Program-made: the position numbers and the translations under genes | Source of the DNA: Amycolatopsis regifaucium | GTDB taxonomy: Bacteria > Actinomycetota > Actinomycetes > Mycobacteriales > Pseudonocardiaceae | DNA: 64,000 nucleotides | Reading direction: 5' to 3' | NCBI RefSeq assembly: GCF_001613935.1 | Contig: NZ_LQCI01000010.1 | Coordinates: 124,001 to 188,000 of the forward strand | Shown here: one piece after another, positions 20,014-30,662 of the stretch | Numbering within the stretch: the stretch's first letter is position 1 | Layout of the letters: every line of letters starts with the position of its first letter | Notes under the pieces: model-generated | The model's input: only the letters and a program-made list of their open reading frames with translations | Database searches by the model: none | Told to the model about the DNA's origin: nothing

Positions 20014-21514
20014 TCCGACGGGTTTCCTGAAGTACGAACGCGAAGAGCCGAAGAAGAAGTCCAAGGAGGAACGTCTCGCCACCTGGGGCGAGGTGTACGC
20101 CGACGTGGAATCGGGCGAGCGCAACGAAAAGGTGCGCAAGCAGGCTTCGCGGTGCATGGACTGCGGCATCCCGTTCTGCCATTCCAGTGGTTCCGGCTGC
20201 CCGCTGGGCAACCTGATCCCGGAGTGGAACGACCTGGTGCGCCGCGGCGACTGGGCCGCGGCGAGTGACCGGCTCCATGCGACCAACAACTTCCCCGAGT
20301 TCACCGGGAAGCTGTGCCCCGCGCCGTGCGAGGCGGGCTGTGTCCTGTCGGTTTCGCCGCTGTCCGGCGGCCCGGTGGCGATCAAACGCGTCGAGCAGAC
20401 GATCGCCGACCAGTCGTGGGAAGCGGGCTACGTGCAGCCGCAGATCTCGGAGGTCTCCTCGGGTCAGCGCGTCGCGGTCGTCGGCTCCGGCCCGGCCGGG
20501 CTCGCCGCCGCGCAGCAGCTGACCCGCGCCGGCCACGAGGTGACCGTCTACGAACGGGACGACCGGCTCGGCGGCCTGCTGCGGTACGGCATCCCCGAGT
20601 TCAAGATGGAGAAGAAGGTCCTCGACCGGCGGCTCGCGCAACTCCGCAAGGAGGGCACGAAGTTCGTCACCGGCTGCGAGGTCGGCGTCGACCTGACCGT
20701 CGAGGAGCTCCGCGCCGGCTACGACGCCGTGGTGCTCGCCGTGGGCGCGCTGCGCGGCCGCGACGACACCACGACGCCGGGGCGTGAGCTGTCCGGGATC
20801 CATCTGGCGATGGAGCATCTCGTCCCGGCCAACAAGTACGTCGAAGGCGACGGTCCGTCGGCGGTCGACGCGGCGGGCAAGCACGTCGTGATCATCGGCG
20901 GTGGCGACACCGGCGCCGACTCCTACGGCACCGCGACCCGGCAGGGCGCGCTTTCGGTGACGCAGCTGGACCAGTACCCGACGCCACCGTCCACAAGGGA
21001 CGACGAACGCTCGCCGTGGCCGACCTGGCCGTACATCCTGCGCACCTATCCGGCGCACGAGGAGGCGGGCGAGCGCAAGTTCGCCGTCGCGGTCACGCGG
21101 TTCATCGGTGACGACGACGGCAACGTGCGCGCGGTCGAGATCCGGCAGGTCCGCGTCGTCAAGGATCCGGACACCGGCCGGCGCATGGTGACCCCGATCA
21201 ACGACGAGGTCGAGGAACTGCCCGCCGATCTGGTGCTGCTCGCGATCGGCTTCGAGGGTGTCGAGCACATGCCACTGCTGGACGGGCTCGGGCTGTCGCT
21301 GACGAAGCGCGGAACACTCTCGTGCGGTGCGGACTGGCAGACGTCCTCGCCAGGCGTGTTCGTCTGCGGGGACGCGCATCGCGGCGCTTCCCTGGTGGTG
21401 TGGGCGATCGCGGAGGGCCGGTCGGTGGCGAGCGCCGTCGACGCGTACCTCACCGGCGCTTCGGATCTCCCGGCTCCGGTGCACCCGACGGCGCTGCCGC
21501 TCGCGGTGGTCTGA
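20006..21514 (+). CDS. gltD: Glutamate synthase small subunit GltD
   Basis: GltD, 502 residues, passes electrons from NADPH through FAD and 4Fe-4S clusters to GltB. N-terminal cysteine motifs are [10 protein letters not shown] with [12 protein letters not shown], and [13 protein letters not shown]. The FAD site is [17 protein letters not shown] and the NADPH site is [19 protein letters not shown]. The C-terminal [20 protein letters not shown] closes the FAD domain. The GTG start overlaps the gltB stop by 8 bp; the upstream extension of the frame is a shadow of gltB. Confidence 0.98.
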   Translation: MADPTGFLKYEREEPKKKSKEERLATWGEVYADVESGERNEKVRKQASRCMDCGIPFCHSSGSGCPLGNLIPEWNDLVRRGDWAAASDRLHATNNFPEFTGKLCPAPCEAGCVLSVSPLSGGPVAIKRVEQTIADQSWEAGYVQPQISEVSSGQRVAVVGSGPAGLAAAQQLTRAGHEVTVYERDDRLGGLLRYGIPEFKMEKKVLDRRLAQLRKEGTKFVTGCEVGVDLTVEELRAGYDAVVLAVGALRGRDDTTTPGRELSGIHLAMEHLVPANKYVEGDGPSAVDAAGKHVVIIGGGDTGADSYGTATRQGALSVTQLDQYPTPPSTRDDERSPWPTWPYILRTYPAHEEAGERKFAVAVTRFIGDDDGNVRAVEIRQVRVVKDPDTGRRMVTPINDEVEELPADLVLLAIGFEGVEHMPLLDGLGLSLTKRGTLSCGADWQTSSPGVFVCGDAHRGASLVVWAIAEGRSVASAVDAYLTGASDLPAPVHPTALPLAVV

Positions 21515-21522
21515 CGAAGGTC

Positions 21523-21558
21523 GGTCCCGGCTCCTACCCGAAGTGGAGGGCCGGGACC
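21523..21558. terminator. Hairpin after gltD
   Basis: GGTCCCGGC and GCCGGGACC are exact complements, with further partial pairing in the 18-base loop. It starts about 9 bp after the gltD stop and precedes the next gene on the same strand by about 50 bp. Confidence 0.6.
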
Positions 21559-21607
21559 AGCCTCGGGTACGACGCGATAGGGCGGTCGGGCACGCGACGA
21601 TCCCCGC

Positions 21608-23005
21608 ATGAAGAAAGCGCTGGCCTTACTGGCCATCCTCCCGTTCATGGCGGCGGTTCCGGCGACCGCCGAAGCGGCTCCGGCACTGAAGTGGACGTCA
21701 CCGTGCCCGGACTACGGCATGACACCCTCACCGACGGCCGGCCTCGAATGCGCGAAACTCAAGGTGCCCCTGGACTACGCCGACCCTGGCGGGCGGGCCA
21801 TCGAACTCACCCTTTCCCGTAAAGCGAGCACCTCGCCGAAGCGCCGCGGCGTGCTGCTGATGAACCCCGGTGGCCCGGGGAGCCCCGGCCTGGCGATGCC
21901 CGCGCAACTCGCGCGGCGACAGGGACAGTCCGGTCTGCTCGACAGCTACGACGTCATCGGATTCGACCCGCGCGGGACCACCTACAGCACGCCGGTGACC
22001 TGTGACCTCACCGAGGAGCAGCGGTTCATCCTCGTCGGCCCGTACGCGGAGGGCCCGCGCGACGTCGCCGAGAAGGCGGCGAAGTCCCGCGTGGTGGCGA
22101 AGCAATGCGCCGAGTCGAAGACGGCGGATCTCCTGCCGCAGATGACCACCGCCAACACCGCGCGCGATATGGACCGGATCCGCGAGGCACTGGGGGAGCG
22201 GAAGATCTCGTACTACGGCGTCTCGTACGGGAGCTATCTCGGCGCCGCCTACGCGTCGATGTTCCCTACGCGCACGGACCGGATCGTGCTGGACAGCCTC
22301 GTCGGTCCCGACGGATTGGACGTCCGGGCGCACCAACGCTTCGCGGACGGTTTCGACGACCGGTTCGGCGACTTCACGGCTTGGGCGGCGGCGCGGGACG
22401 ACGTCTACCACCTCGGGCGGACGCAGGCCGAGGTGACGGCGAAGTTCTTCGAACTGGTGGAGGAACGCGGCTCCGGTATCCGAAGCGACACCTGGGGAGC
22501 ACTGTACGACGACGCGAACTTCCCCACGCTGGCCGGGAAATGGGCCGCCCCGGTCGCATCCGCGCAAGGCGGGCCGCTCGACGGCGACAACCACGCGGCG
22601 CTCCAGCTCCAAGTGCTCTGCAACGACTCCGACTGGCCGGAAAGCGTGCGCTACTACCGAAAAGCGGTCGAACGGGCCCGCGTGACGCATCCGATGTTCG
22701 GCCCGGCCGCTGCCAACATCACCCCCTGCGCGTTCTGGCCGGTCGAGCGCCGCGAGCCGCCGGTGCGGATCCACGACCGCGGCCCGTCGAACATCCTGCT
22801 GGTGCAGAACCTTCGCGATCCGGCGACCCCGCTCGTCGGCGCCCGCGAAATGCGGTCGGTGCTGGGCGCGCGGGCGAAGTTCGTCACCGTGGACGCCGGC
22901 GGGCACGGCGTCTTCACCAAGGAGAACGCCTGCGGCAACGACGCCGTCGTCCGATACCTGCGGGACGGCGTCCTCCCGGCCGCCGACGCGCACTGCCCGG
23001 CTTGA
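21608..23005 (+). CDS. Secreted alpha/beta-hydrolase, tripeptidyl aminopeptidase type (S33)
   Basis: A 465-residue exported serine hydrolase. The signal peptide is MKKALALLAILPFMAAVPAT with a cut near AEAAP. The catalytic serine is about S206 in YYGVSYGSYLG. The oxyanion strand is LLMNPGGPGSPG followed by VIGFDPRGT. The aspartate lies in NLRDPATPL and the histidine in DAGGHGVFTK, both in the C-terminal TAP-like domain. Paired cysteines fit an extracellular enzyme. Members of this family release N-terminal tripeptides. It stands alone between gltD and a secreted trypsin-like gene. Confidence 0.9.
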   Translation: MKKALALLAILPFMAAVPATAEAAPALKWTSPCPDYGMTPSPTAGLECAKLKVPLDYADPGGRAIELTLSRKASTSPKRRGVLLMNPGGPGSPGLAMPAQLARRQGQSGLLDSYDVIGFDPRGTTYSTPVTCDLTEEQRFILVGPYAEGPRDVAEKAAKSRVVAKQCAESKTADLLPQMTTANTARDMDRIREALGERKISYYGVSYGSYLGAAYASMFPTRTDRIVLDSLVGPDGLDVRAHQRFADGFDDRFGDFTAWAAARDDVYHLGRTQAEVTAKFFELVEERGSGIRSDTWGALYDDANFPTLAGKWAAPVASAQGGPLDGDNHAALQLQVLCNDSDWPESVRYYRKAVERARVTHPMFGPAAANITPCAFWPVERREPPVRIHDRGPSNILLVQNLRDPATPLVGAREMRSVLGARAKFVTVDAGGHGVFTKENACGNDAVVRYLRDGVLPAADAHCPA

Positions 23006-23363
23006 TCTCGTGTATCTGCGCCTGAACTGGATGCGGGCGGTGGTCAACGCGGGCATCGTCGTCAGGTCTCGCACCTTGATCGACAGAAGATCCGGGACAC
23101 TCAACGTCCCCGATCTTCCGTCGATCAAGCTCCTGCCGATCACGACCCGTGGACTTCACGGCACCGGGCCCACTACTGGACCCACCCGCCCCGTGGTCTC
23201 CGAAACGTTTTCGGCCGCCGCGTCCGTTCTGCTGGGCCGAACGGCCCATACACCGCCTTGGATGCGGCCGAACGGTCGCTTGTACGCCTGGTAGCCAGGC
23301 AAATACTTTCAGAAAGTCGTGCAGGTCATACGGCAATTCACCGGTAGCGAAAGGTGGTATGCC
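23006..23363. other. Gene-free stretch between two secreted hydrolase genes
   Basis: The 358 bp hold no supported gene. A long imperfect inverted repeat lies at 23075-23129. The rest contains two copies of GCCGAACGG around 23235-23275 and a weak CTTTC/GAAAG hairpin near 23306. AAAGGTGG just before 23364 is the ribosome binding site of the next gene. Confidence 0.5.
23075..23129. terminator. Long imperfect hairpin after the S33 hydrolase gene
   Basis: The left arm starts CTTGATCGACAGAAGATC and the right arm ends GATCTTCCGTCGATCAAG. The arms are about 24-25 bp with two mismatches and a short loop. It is 70 bp beyond the stop codon. It could terminate transcription; it could also be a small mobile palindrome. 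Confidence 0.5.
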
Positions 23364-25777
<2,414 letters not shown>

Positions 25778-25800
25778 CTGGTTCCACTCTCGCGAGTGAC

Positions 25801-25847
25801 ATGAAAGGCCCCTTCATTGCAAAATTTGCAATGAAGGGGCCTTTCAT
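25801..25847. repeat. Gene-end palindrome, family A copy 2 (likely two-way terminator)
   Basis: Perfect 23-bp arms (ATGAAAGGCCCCTTCATTGC and three more) mirror around one central A at 25824. It lies 23 bp after the aroG stop and 8 bp before the stop of the convergent WS/DGAT gene. Sequence matches copies at 13191 and 43252. Confidence 0.8.
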
Positions 25848-25855
25848 TGCACGCG

Positions 25856-27160
25856 CTAGGCGGTGTCGAGCAACCTCGCGGCCGACTTGAGCACCCCGTC
25901 CCGCAGCGACCCCACGTCGGAGACCGCCGCCCCGTTCGCCTGAAGTCCGATGTGGACGGAGTCGCGATAGGTCGCCACCGCGATCCCGATCGCCTGCCGT
26001 GGCGCCAGTGGCACGAACGGGTACACCCCTTCGAGTCGCGTCCCGTCGAGGGTGAGGCGGTTGGGCGGTACCGGCACCGTGGTCACCACGAGGTCGAACA
26101 GCAGCGGCGCCGCGAGCCCGGCGACCTTGCTGCCGAGCCGGTGCAGCATCGGTGGCATCCGGTCGGCGAGCAGCGGAAACGCCCCGGCACCCCGGGCGGG
26201 GCCCGCTGCTTTGTTCCGGCTCATTTCGCGCTGGACGGCCCGCAGCCGTGCCACCGGGTCGTCGAGGCCGACCGGCAGGTCACAGAGGTATCCGGACAGC
26301 TTGTTGCCGCCCAGTTGCTCGGCGGACCGCCCGCGCATGCTGACCGGGATGAGCGCGCGCAGAGCCCGGTCGTCGGCGCGCTGACCCCGGTTGATCATCC
26401 ATTCACGCAGCGCGCCGGCGAGGACGGCCAGTACGACGTCGTTGGCGGTGCCACCGTGGGAGCGGCGGATCCGCCGGATGTCGCCGACGTCGAGCCGGAC
26501 CAGGCCGAGCCGTCGCTCGGTCGAGGGCGGCGCGCTGATCGGGGACACCGGCGAGCGGGTCGCGCGGACGACCGAGGAGGCTATCCCGGCTTGGGCCAGC
26601 GTGGCGCCGAGAGCCTCCTTGACCGCGTCCACAGGGGAGCGTGGCGCGGGCGGTCCGGCGCCGCTGTGCGCGCGCCTTGCCGGGCGGGGGAGTTCGTCCA
26701 GCAGGCCCGCGGCGACGGCGTACGCGCCGGCCCCGTCGGTGAGGGCGTGGTGCAATTTCAGCAGCAACGCGAACTCGCCGTCCGGCAGGCCGGTGACGAG
26801 ACGCAAGTCCCACAAGGGTTTTCCGGTGTCGAGCGGTCGTCCCATCCAGCGCGACGCGTAGGCGGACAGTGGGTCCGGTTCGTACAGGGAGCTGAGGTGG
26901 TGATGTGAAATATGTTCACTGGCAACGAAATCCGGGTCCTCGGCCCAGCTGGCGGCGCCGGGCGGGAACAATACGGTGCGAGGACGCTGGCGCAGCTTCG
27001 GGATGCGCGCGGCCCGCTCGGCGAGCAACGCGGTCAGCTTGCGCGCGTGCACCTGCCCGTGCGGGCGGAAGGTGACCACCGCTCCCATGTGCATGGGCGT
27101 CGTGTCGCTTTCCAGACAAAGGAAAGCGACATCGAGTGCGCTCAGCTGACGGCCAGCCAT
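25856..27160 (-). CDS. Wax ester synthase/diacylglycerol acyltransferase (WS/DGAT)
   Basis: About 434 residues of the WS/DGAT bifunctional acyltransferase family, which makes triacylglycerol or wax esters from acyl-CoA. The active site HHxxxDG appears as KLHHALTDGAG. Other family blocks are the N-terminal LSALDVAFLCLESDTTPMHM, PLWDLRLVTGL, TANDVVLAVLAGALR, GGNKLSGYLCDLPV, and the C-terminal VYPFVPLAPRQAIGIAVATY. Two ATGs sit in tandem at 27163 and 27160; the second has better spacing to AAAGG. The gene diverges from the DinB-like gene, with an inverted repeat (27210-27235) in its upstream region. Confidence 0.92.
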   Translation of the reverse strand: MAGRQLSALDVAFLCLESDTTPMHMGAVVTFRPHGQVHARKLTALLAERAARIPKLRQRPRTVLFPPGAASWAEDPDFVASEHISHHHLSSLYEPDPLSAYASRWMGRPLDTGKPLWDLRLVTGLPDGEFALLLKLHHALTDGAGAYAVAAGLLDELPRPARRAHSGAGPPAPRSPVDAVKEALGATLAQAGIASSVVRATRSPVSPISAPPSTERRLGLVRLDVGDIRRIRRSHGGTANDVVLAVLAGALREWMINRGQRADDRALRALIPVSMRGRSAEQLGGNKLSGYLCDLPVGLDDPVARLRAVQREMSRNKAAGPARGAGAFPLLADRMPPMLHRLGSKVAGLAAPLLFDLVVTTVPVPPNRLTLDGTRLEGVYPFVPLAPRQAIGIAVATYRDSVHIGLQANGAAVSDVGSLRDGVLKSAARLLDTA

Positions 27161-27209
27161 CATCTACCTTTCGTGGTGTTCCGGCTATGGACACAACTGC
27201 ACCAGCCTG

Positions 27210-27235
27210 ACATGACGGGCGGGTGGTCGTCATGT
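27210..27235. promoter_or_regulatory. Inverted repeat upstream of the WS/DGAT gene
   Basis: ACATGACG and CGTCATGT are exact reverse complements separated by 10 bp, about 50 bp upstream of the WS/DGAT start. The spacing fits a dimeric regulator or a small hairpin. No regulator is adjacent. Confidence 0.35.
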
Positions 27236-27378
27236 TTCGCGGGCGCTAACTACCGCCGGTTTCACTCGAACGATGGGATCGCATTCGGACATGGACCACG
27301 AATCCGCGGCAGATGGTGGACACTCCGGCGCGGGCCTCGGTCGCGAGTTGTCGGAGGGGACCGGCAGACTGCACCACC

Positions 27379-27888
27379 ATGACCGACGAACCGAAACGCC
27401 CCGAACCACCACTCACCGGCGACGAGCGCACCCAGCTGAACGGCTTCCTCGACTTCCTCCGCGCCACCGTCGTGTGGAAGTGCTCGGGACTCACCGACGA
27501 GCAGGCCCGGCGGCAGCTCGTGCCCAGCGAACTGACCACCATCGCGGGCCTGCTCGGGCATCTGACCCTGGCCGAGCAGTACTGGTTCTCCGTGGTGCTC
27601 GACGGGCAGGAGGACGTCTGGAAGGAGGCGCTCGAAGTCGATCCCGACGCCGAGTTCCGGGTCGCCATGCAGACCCCGATCGAGCAGTTGATCGCCGCCT
27701 ACGAGGCCGAGTGCGAGCGAGGCCGCAAGGTCGTCACCCGGATGGGGCTGGACGACAAGGTCCCGTTCCGCGGCGACCGCGAGGTCAACGTGCGGTTCGT
27801 GGTCACGCACATGATCGAGGAGACCGGCAGGCACGCCGGCCACTTCGACCTGCTTCGCGAGCTGACCGACGGACTCACCGGGGAGTGA
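27379..27888 (+). CDS. DinB/DUF664 family protein
   Basis: A 169-residue protein of the DinB-like four-helix fold. Typical features are GLLGHLTLAEQYWFSVVLDG with a histidine in the second helix, and the C-terminal THMIEETGRHAGHFDLLREL, whose two histidines complete a likely metal site with the first. Related proteins include mycothiol-dependent enzymes of actinobacteria, so a thiol-transfer or detoxification role is possible but not shown. The ATG at 27379 is preferred, as the upstream residues are not family-like. Pseudogene remnants follow. Confidence 0.82.
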   Translation: MTDEPKRPEPPLTGDERTQLNGFLDFLRATVVWKCSGLTDEQARRQLVPSELTTIAGLLGHLTLAEQYWFSVVLDGQEDVWKEALEVDPDAEFRVAMQTPIEQLIAAYEAECERGRKVVTRMGLDDKVPFRGDREVNVRFVVTHMIEETGRHAGHFDLLRELTDGLTGE

Positions 27889-27959
27889 AGCCGCCCTGGG
27901 TCTCAAAGCGCGCTCTCGGATTCTCGTAGCCGGGCCGCGGCACCGGCTGGTCACTCACC

Positions 27960-28271
27960 CGGCCCTATCGGCTGGAGCAGGCCGAGCCTGGTACCGCGGA
28001 CGACACCCGATCGGGTCAATGCCCAGATCCGTCGGCGAGACCGCCTTCGACGTCGAGATCACCGGAGACGCAAGCCCTGGCGAGGCCCTGTTCGCCGGGG
28101 GCGTACAGGAGGCGGCGCGGTGCCCGCCGGTTGCGGAGCACCACGGTCGGGGCATCCGGCGGACCGGCGCGTACGCCGTCCCACGTACGGAGACCGACCG
28201 GTCGAGCCACCGAGGAGCCGCTCGACGAACAGGGCCAGGCGAGACGCGGGACTGTTCGGCATAGTCGGCAT
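27960..28271 (-). pseudogene. Cyclopropane-fatty-acid synthase (UfaA1-like), inverted N-terminal fragment
   Basis: Reading leftwards from an ATG at 28271, the frame gives SPASRLALFVERLLGG, then after a frameshift RPVGLRTWDGVRAGPPDAPT, LRNRRAPRRLLYAPGEQGLA and ACVSGDLDVEGGLAD, then after another shift ALTRSGVVRGTRLGLLQPIG. These are the N-terminal blocks of the mycobacterial UfaA1-type cyclopropane synthase. The SAM-binding domain (about 300 residues) is missing. In the M. tuberculosis sigK locus this gene lies in the same direction as sigK; here the fragment is inverted relative to sigK, so rearrangement accompanied the loss. Confidence 0.62.
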
Positions 28272-28399
28272 TCGGCTGCGGACAGGAAACGATGGGTCGG
28301 ACTTCGCCTTGGTCCAATCCGGCCCGGCTCCTGTTCCGAATCCCTCTTGTGCACACCAGGGATCAACCCATCGAACGGGCCGCCAAGGAGCTGACCGCC

Positions 28400-29041
28400 G
28401 AACTCGGCGACGCCACGGTGGCGCATGTCCGGCGCGCCGATCCGCCGATCTCGTTCGCCACCGCCTCTGGCTGTGGCTCATCGATCTCGACGCGCCGCCG
28501 AAACTGCCGTGGTGGCTGGGCCCCTTCGTCCGCTTCGACCCACGCGACCATTTCGCACCCGAGGACACCGCCAGTATCCGGTCCAAAGTGGACCGCTGGC
28601 TCACGGCGCGCGCCGTCGGGCCACCGGCCCGACGGCGGACTCGAATGCGTCATCGCCGAGGTCCACAACACCTACGGCGGCAGGCACGCGTACCTCCTGC
28701 GCCCCGACGCCGACGGGAACGCCCACGCGGACAAGGAGTGCTGCGTCTCGTCATTCCAGTCGACAGACGGCGGCTACCGGATGGCGGTGCCGCGTCCGGG
28801 ACCGCTGCTCTCGGTCCGGATCGCGCTCCGTCAGGGCGGGCGAAGCCCGCTGACAGCGTCGCTGCTCGGCGTGCGGCGGCCCGCCACCGCCAGGTGGCTG
28901 GCGCGTCTGCTGCTCACCCGTCCGTTCATGTCGCACCGGGTCTCGGCGCTGATCCGGCGGCATGGGGCCAGACTGTGGCTGAAGAAGGCCCCGCTGACCC
29001 CTCGTACCCCGCAGACCACCGGAGGCAGGCACGATGGATGA
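28400..29041 (+). pseudogene. DUF1365 protein, frameshifted and internally deleted
   Basis: Three frame pieces add up to a DUF1365 protein. ATVAHVRRADPPI is in one frame. HRLWLWLIDLDAPPKLPWWL and GPFVRFDPRDHFAPEDTASI are in the next. DGGLECVIAEVHNTYGGRHA, STDGGYRMAVPRPGPLLSVR and LLLTRPFMSHRVSALIRRHG are back in the first. The family block expected between them (GYVFNPLS with following Tyr-Trp-Cys) is absent, so there is an internal deletion of about 30 residues. DUF1365 genes accompany sigK in mycobacteria. Its 3' end overlaps the sigK start by 8 bp, so the fragment may still carry the sigK leader. Confidence 0.65.
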
Positions 29042-29645
29042 ATCGGCACGTCCACGCCGGATGGCGCCCGCCCCCGGAACGGGTGACGAACCGGCCGGGC
29101 CGACGGCCGAGGACCTGCTCGTCCGGGTCGCGAAGGGGGACGAGCGGGCCTTCGACGCGCTGTACGACCAGCTCGCCGGCCCGATCCTCGGCCTGGTGCG
29201 GCGAATCCTTCGCGACGCCGCCCAGTCCGAAGAAGTCACCCAGGAGGTCATGGTCGAGCTGTGGCGCACGGCCACGCGGTATTCACCGGACCGGGGGAGT
29301 GCCTTGAACTGGGCCATGACGCTCGGGCACCGCCGCGCCGTGGACCGCGTCCGTTCGGCACGGGCCAGTTCGGATCGCGAGGTCAAGGCGACCTTCGAGG
29401 CCGCCCGCGCGCGGCCCTTCGACGAGGTCGCCGAGGCCGTCGCGGCCCGCTGGGAGCGTTCGCAGGTACGCCGCTGCCTCACCAGCCTGACCGAGCTGCA
29501 GCGGGAAGCCGTGCTGCTCGCCTACTACCAGGGATACACCTATCGCGAGGTCGCCGAAGTGCTGCAGACCCCGCACGGGACCATCAAGACTCGACTCCGG
29601 GACGGCCTGATCAGGCTCCGGGACTGTCTGGGGGTGACGGCATGA
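29034..29645 (+). CDS. sigK: ECF sigma factor, SigK type
   Basis: A 203-residue ECF sigma factor. Region 2 spans about residues 38-100 (AFDALYDQLAGPILGLVRRI, SEEVTQEVMVELWRTATRYS, SALNWAMTLGHRRAVDRVRS). Region 4 spans about 145-195 (CLTSLTELQREAVLLAYYQG, TYREVAEVLQTPHGTIKTRL). It is followed by a 4-bp overlap with its anti-sigma factor. The DUF1365 remnant before it and the UfaA1 fragment nearby match the contents of the mycobacterial sigK operon, which supports the SigK assignment over other ECF groups. Confidence 0.9.
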   Translation: MDESARPRRMAPAPGTGDEPAGPTAEDLLVRVAKGDERAFDALYDQLAGPILGLVRRILRDAAQSEEVTQEVMVELWRTATRYSPDRGSALNWAMTLGHRRAVDRVRSARASSDREVKATFEAARARPFDEVAEAVAARWERSQVRRCLTSLTELQREAVLLAYYQGYTYREVAEVLQTPHGTIKTRLRDGLIRLRDCLGVTA

Positions 29646-30412
29646 CGATGCCCGAAATGCACACGCTCACCGGGGCATACGCCGTCGACGCGTTGTCCGA
29701 AGTGGAGCGTGCCCAGTTCCGGCGGCACCTCGGCGAGTGCGCCTCGTGCGCCCAAGAGGTCCTCGAACTGCAGATGACCGCGACCCGGCTCGGCGCCGCG
29801 CTGGCCGAAGACCCGCCGCCGGAACTCAAACGCCGCGTCCTCGCGCAGGCGAGGGCGACCCGGCAGCAGCCGCCGAAGACGCGCTTCGAAACGGGAGGGC
29901 GCGTCAAGGGCCGCAGGCGCGCGCCACGCTGGGCGATCGGGGCGGCCGCCGCGGCGATCGTCGGGCTGACGGGCACCGCCGTGTTCGGTGGCATCGCCTA
30001 CGAGAACCACACCCAGTTGACCGCCGCGCGGGAAGAGGCCGCGCAGTACGCGGCGCGCTACGCCCCTGTCGCCGAGGTGCTTTCGGCGGCCGATCTCCGG
30101 ACCGGGCACGCCGAAGCGTCCGGCGGGGGCGGCGGGACGGTGATGATGTCGCGCGCCAAGGACAAACTCGTCTTCATGGCGGCACAGCTGCCGAAGAACG
30201 ATCCTGGCCGGATCTACCAGGCCTGGTTCATGTACCCGGGGGCCGCGCCGAAGCCCGCCGGGCTCATTTCCGGTGGTCAGGAAGGTGCGTTGCTGGTCGC
30301 CGACGGGATCACGGGGGCCGAGCAGTTCGCGCTCAGCGTCGAACAGGCGGGCGGATCACCGACCGGAACGCCGTCGAAGGACGTCGTCATGGTCATGTCC
30401 ATGCCCACCTGA
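29642..30412 (+). CDS. rskA: Anti-sigma K factor RskA
   Basis: A 256-residue membrane anti-sigma factor. The N-terminal zinc-type anti-sigma domain has H29-x3-C33-x2-C36 ([14 protein letters not shown]). One membrane helix lies at about residues 97-118. The extracellular C-terminal RskA domain includes [20 protein letters not shown]. The start overlaps the sigK stop by 4 bp. In mycobacteria regulated proteolysis of RskA frees SigK, and the domain layout here permits the same. Confidence 0.92.
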   Translation: MTMPEMHTLTGAYAVDALSEVERAQFRRHLGECASCAQEVLELQMTATRLGAALAEDPPPELKRRVLAQARATRQQPPKTRFETGGRVKGRRRAPRWAIGAAAAAIVGLTGTAVFGGIAYENHTQLTAAREEAAQYAARYAPVAEVLSAADLRTGHAEASGGGGGTVMMSRAKDKLVFMAAQLPKNDPGRIYQAWFMYPGAAPKPAGLISGGQEGALLVADGITGAEQFALSVEQAGGSPTGTPSKDVVMVMSMPT

Positions 30413-30662
30413 TTCCGGCCAATACCAGGCCGCCGTCCGGCGCTTCCGCCGGGTCTCGGTCTTGCGCCCGCGAACATGTTGTGGCAAAACACCTTTGCGA
30501 CACACGGCGTGGCTACTGGATTCAAGCCAGCCTGGTGCATACCGTCCTGCTTCAACGTCGGCAGTTGACATAACTCTCAATCTGAACTTCAGCTCGAGGG
30601 TTCGGCCCAGGCTCAGCGACCGGCGGGCAGCACGAGCACACACGATCAGGAAGGCGGCTCCG
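30413..30662. promoter_or_regulatory. ftsZ upstream region with promoter-like TTGACATAA
   Basis: The 250 bp between rskA and ftsZ contain TTGACA at 30565-30570, followed by TAACTCTCAATCTGAACTTC and GAGGGTTCGG. This string resembles the conserved leader found directly before ftsZ in other actinobacteria, as I remember it. AGGAAGG at about 30648 is the ribosome binding site. The first 150 bp show no gene or strong structure and include the join between the sigK locus and ftsZ. Confidence 0.55.

Noticed and set aside
16981..20385. 1134-codon minus-strand frame over gltB
   Set aside because: Antisense shadow of gltB with Asp/Arg/Val-rich composition and no recognisable motifs.
28120..29307. 395-codon plus frame across the sigK start
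   Set aside because: It only joins a piece of the broken DUF1365 gene to an out-of-frame reading of sigK.
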